From positions 1 to 8,343 of the forward strand of contig VERK01000092.1 in assembly GCA_018882725.1 (NCBI GenBank): a stretch of DNA of 8,343 bases, read 5' to 3'. The notes under the pieces were generated by a model that worked only from the letters and a program-made list of their open reading frames with translations, was not told where the DNA came from and did not search any database. The position numbers and the translations under genes were made by a program. How positions within the stretch are numbered: position 1 is the stretch's first letter; every line of letters starts with the position of its first letter. Shown piece by piece: positions 6,432-8,343 of this stretch. Origin of the DNA: Actinomycetota bacterium (GTDB lineage Bacteria > Actinomycetota > Acidimicrobiia > Acidimicrobiales > Ilumatobacteraceae).

Positions 6432-8272
6432 TTACTTGTCGGCGTCGACGATTTCGGCGTCGACGATCTCGTCATCGCTCGCCGCCGAGCCGTTCTGGCC
6501 GGAGGCCGAGGTTCCGGTGGCATTGGCATCGCGAGCCGCCGCCTCGTAGAGCTTCTGGCTGAACGCCTGGCTCGCCGACATGAGTGCCTCGGTTGCGGCC
6601 TTGATGCTCGCACTGTCGTTGCCTTCGAGTGCCTTCTTCAAGTCGGCCAGCGGTGCTTCGACCGCGGCCTTCTCGTCGGCCGACACCTTGTCGCCCTGAT
6701 CGCGCAGAACCTTCTCGGTCTGATACACGAGCGAGTCGGCGTTGTTGCGAATCTCGGCTTCTTCGCGACGCTTGCGATCTTCCTCGGCGTGTGCCTCGGC
6801 GTCCTTGACCATCTTGTCGATGTCATCCTTCGAGAGCGTGGACTGACCGCTGATGGTCATCGACTGCTCCTTGCTCGTGGCGCGATCCTTCGCACTCACG
6901 TGCACGATGCCGTTGGCATCGATGTCGAAGGTGACTTCGATCTGCGGAACTCCGCGCGGGGCCGGCGGCAGGTCGACCAACTGGAACTTGCCGAGCGTCT
7001 TGTTGTACATCGCCATCTCGCGCTCACCTTGGAGCACGTGGATCTCGACCGACGGCTGCATGTCTTCGGCAGTGGTGAACACCTCGGTGCGCTTCGTGGG
7101 AATGGTGGTGTTGCGTTCGATGAGCTTGGTCATCACGCCACCCTTGGTCTCGATACCGAGCGACAACGGTGTGACGTCGAGGAGAAGAACGTCCTTCACG
7201 TCTCCCTTGAGCACACCAGCCTGAATGGCGGCGCCGACGGCCACGACTTCGTCGGGGTTGACCGTCTTGTTGGGCTCCTTGCCGGTGAGCGAGAGCACGA
7301 GATCCTGAACGGCCGGCATACGCGTGGAACCACCGACGAGGATCACGTGGTTGATCTGACCCTTGGTGAGACCGGCGTCCTTGATGGCCTGCTCGAACGG
7401 AATGCGGCAACGCTCGATGAGATCGGCGGTCATCTCCTGGAACTTCGAGCGCGTCAGGCTCTCGTCGAGGTGGAGCGGGCCTTCGGGCGTGGCGGTGATG
7501 AACGGCAAGTTGATCTGCGTCTGCTGAACCTGGCTGAGTTCGATCTTGGCCTTTTCGGCGGCTTCCTTCAGACGCTGAGCCGCCATGCGGTCGGCCCCGA
7601 GGTCGATGCCGTGCGCACCCTTGAACTGATTGACGAGCCAGTCGATGACGCGCTGGTCCCAGTCGTCACCACCCAGGTTGGTGTCACCGTGCGTGCTCTT
7701 CACTTCGAACACGCCGTCACCGATCTCGAGAACCGACACGTCGAAGGTTCCACCACCGAGGTCGAACACGAGCACGGTCTCGTCCTCACTCCCCTTTTCG
7801 AGGCCGTAGGCGAGAGCAGCCGCGGTGGGCTCGTTGATGATGCGCAACACTTCGAGGCCCGCGATCTGACCCGCTTCTTTGGTAGCGGTGCGCTGCGCGT
7901 CGTCGAAGTACGCCGGAACGGTGATGACCGCCTGCGTGACGGTGTCGCCGAGGTACGCCTCGGCGTCGCGCTTCAACTTCATGAGCGTGCGCGCGCTGAT
8001 CTCTTGCGGCGTGTACTTCTTGCCGTCGATGTCGTCGCTCTTCCAGTTGGTGCCCACGTGGCGCTTGATCGATCGGAAGGTGCGATCAGGGTTGGTGATC
8101 GCCTGACGCTTGGCCACTTCACCCACCAGCACTTCGCCAGCCTTCGAGAACGCCACGACCGACGGGGTGGTCCGGGCTCCCTCGGAGTTGGGGATGACGA
8201 CCGGTTCGCCGGCCTCCAGGACCGCGACGACCGAGTTGGTGGTTCCGAGATCGATACCGACTGCCTTGGCAT
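6432..8272 (-). CDS. dnaK: DnaK, Hsp70 chaperone, with an apparent one-base frameshift at the start codon
   Basis: DnaK binds exposed hydrophobic peptides in an ATP-controlled cycle and, in HspR-containing bacteria, also acts as the corepressor. From codon 2 the frame is open to the TAA at 6434-6432 and gives 612 residues, the usual Hsp70 length once a start Met is added. Features are phosphate-1 loop IDLGTTNS (7-14), INEPTAAALAYG (146-157), phosphate-2 loop FDLGGGTFD (170-178), VILVGGSTRMP (310-320), interdomain linker DVLLLDVTP (361-369), substrate-binding domain, helical lid, and acidic tail ending EIVDAEIVDADK. It lacks the insert of about 23 residues found in proteobacterial DnaK. The only ATG with a good ribosome binding site (8272-8270) is one base out of frame, and the frame upstream reads into a TGA at 8288-8286 without any standard start. 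In-frame CTG (8219) or GTG (8156) starts would delete the phosphate loop. A lost base (ATGGCC to ATGCC) is the simplest explanation; identity is not in doubt. Confidence 0.95.
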
Positions 8273-8281
8273 GGTGGTGAA

Positions 8282-8287
8282 CCTCTC
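8282..8287 (-). promoter_or_regulatory. dnaK ribosome binding site
   Basis: The minus strand reads GAGAGG here, nine bases before the ATG at 8272-8270. This site fixes that ATG as the intended dnaK start although the codons that follow are shifted by one base relative to the DnaK reading frame. Confidence 0.7.
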
Positions 8288-8294
8288 ATGGGGT

Positions 8295-8316
8295 CCCGGT
8301 AGGCCGACCTGCCGGG
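8295..8316 (-). repeat. Near-perfect hairpin / inverted repeat in the dnaK leader
   Basis: The two arms are CCCGG plus AGG on one side and CCT plus CCGGG on the other, around a four-base loop. A single C-A mismatch interrupts the stem on the dnaK strand, which would be a U-G wobble on the other strand. It ends 22 bases before the dnaK ATG and just upstream of its ribosome binding site. It does not match HAIR (CTTGAGT-N7-ACTCAAG) or CIRCE, and no T run follows. It could be an mRNA leader stem, an operator, or chance in GC-rich DNA. Confidence 0.5.
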
Positions 8317-8343
8317 TTCGGGGGTGTTGGACCGACGCAGATT

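Larger units (their letters stand above)
885..8272 (-). other. Predicted six-gene chaperone operon: dnaK-grpE-dnaJ-hspR-DUF3445-clpB
   Basis: All six genes read the same way with gaps of 9, 45 and 0 bases, a 4-base GTGA overlap, and a 13-base gap. Several ribosome binding sites overlap the previous stop codon (grpE and clpB). No stem followed by a T run is visible between them. One transcript is inferred. In this arrangement HspR would control the whole Hsp70 system and the disaggregase from one upstream promoter, unlike streptomycetes and mycobacteria, where clpB is a separate unit. Confidence 0.75.
8273..8343 (-). promoter_or_regulatory. Visible part of the dnaK upstream region
   Basis: These 71 bases hold the dnaK ribosome binding site and the hairpin. 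I see no recognisable -10/-35 pair, no HAIR repeat and no CIRCE element. The operon promoter and the HspR operator therefore probably lie to the right of the window, or have diverged from the consensus. Confidence 0.4.

Noticed and set aside
6432..8156. Shorter DnaK beginning at GTG 8156
   Set aside because: This start would remove 39 residues including the IDLGTTNS phosphate loop, while the conserved frame continues upstream to 8270 with full DnaK identity.
7979..8272. 97-codon minus-strand frame starting at the dnaK ATG
   Set aside because: It begins at the true dnaK start but reads the shifted frame (MPRQSVSISE); it is the product of the one-base discrepancy and has no protein-like pattern.
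8257..8272. Programmed ribosomal frameshift at the dnaK start
   Set aside because: No slippery heptamer or properly spaced downstream stimulator is visible, and a shift at codon 1-2 has no precedent that I know of in this family; an indel is simpler.
8273..8343. HAIR or CIRCE operator upstream of dnaK
   Set aside because: Neither the CTTGAGT/ACTCAAG pair nor the TTAGCACTC/GAGTGCTAA pair can be found in these bases on either strand.

Overview
The window reads almost entirely on the minus strand. It carries one tightly packed chaperone gene cluster followed by the start of a purine biosynthesis gene. In transcription order (right to left) the genes are dnaK, grpE, dnaJ, hspR, a DUF3445 / HODM alpha-subunit-like heme protein gene, clpB, and the first 267 codons of purA, which runs off the left edge. 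High GC, frequent GTG starts, a Gram-positive-type DnaK without the N-terminal insert of proteobacterial DnaK, and above all an HspR-type MerR repressor in a dnaK-grpE-dnaJ-hspR arrangement point to an actinobacterium. A deep-branching lineage such as Acidimicrobiia is my guess, not something the sequence proves.

Layout: 8273-8343 is the short visible leader of dnaK, with a near-perfect hairpin and a ribosome binding site. 6432-8272 is dnaK, whose ATG is out of frame with the protein by one base. 5895-6422 is grpE, 4740-5849 dnaJ, 4320-4739 hspR, 3382-4323 the DUF3445 gene and 885-3368 clpB. After an 81-base gap, purA occupies 803 down to the left edge. Gaps inside the chaperone cluster are 9, 45 and 0 bases, then a 4-base overlap, then 13 bases. 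No internal terminator or promoter is visible, so the six genes look like one operon.

How the genes fit together: DnaK, DnaJ and GrpE form the Hsp70 refolding cycle, and ClpB works with them to pull proteins out of aggregates. HspR is the expected autorepressor; in studied actinobacteria it uses DnaK as corepressor and binds HAIR inverted repeats. No HAIR or CIRCE element is visible in the 71 bases upstream of dnaK, so the operator is either beyond the right edge or diverged. The DUF3445 gene is the unexpected member: it is translationally coupled to hspR and its stop codon overlaps the clpB ribosome binding site. I found no mobile element, CRISPR array, tRNA or rRNA. Most of the region is conserved housekeeping; the points worth a second look are the dnaK start-codon frameshift, the DUF3445 insertion, a shortened segment in the second ATPase domain of ClpB, the HspR tail, and the dnaK leader hairpin.
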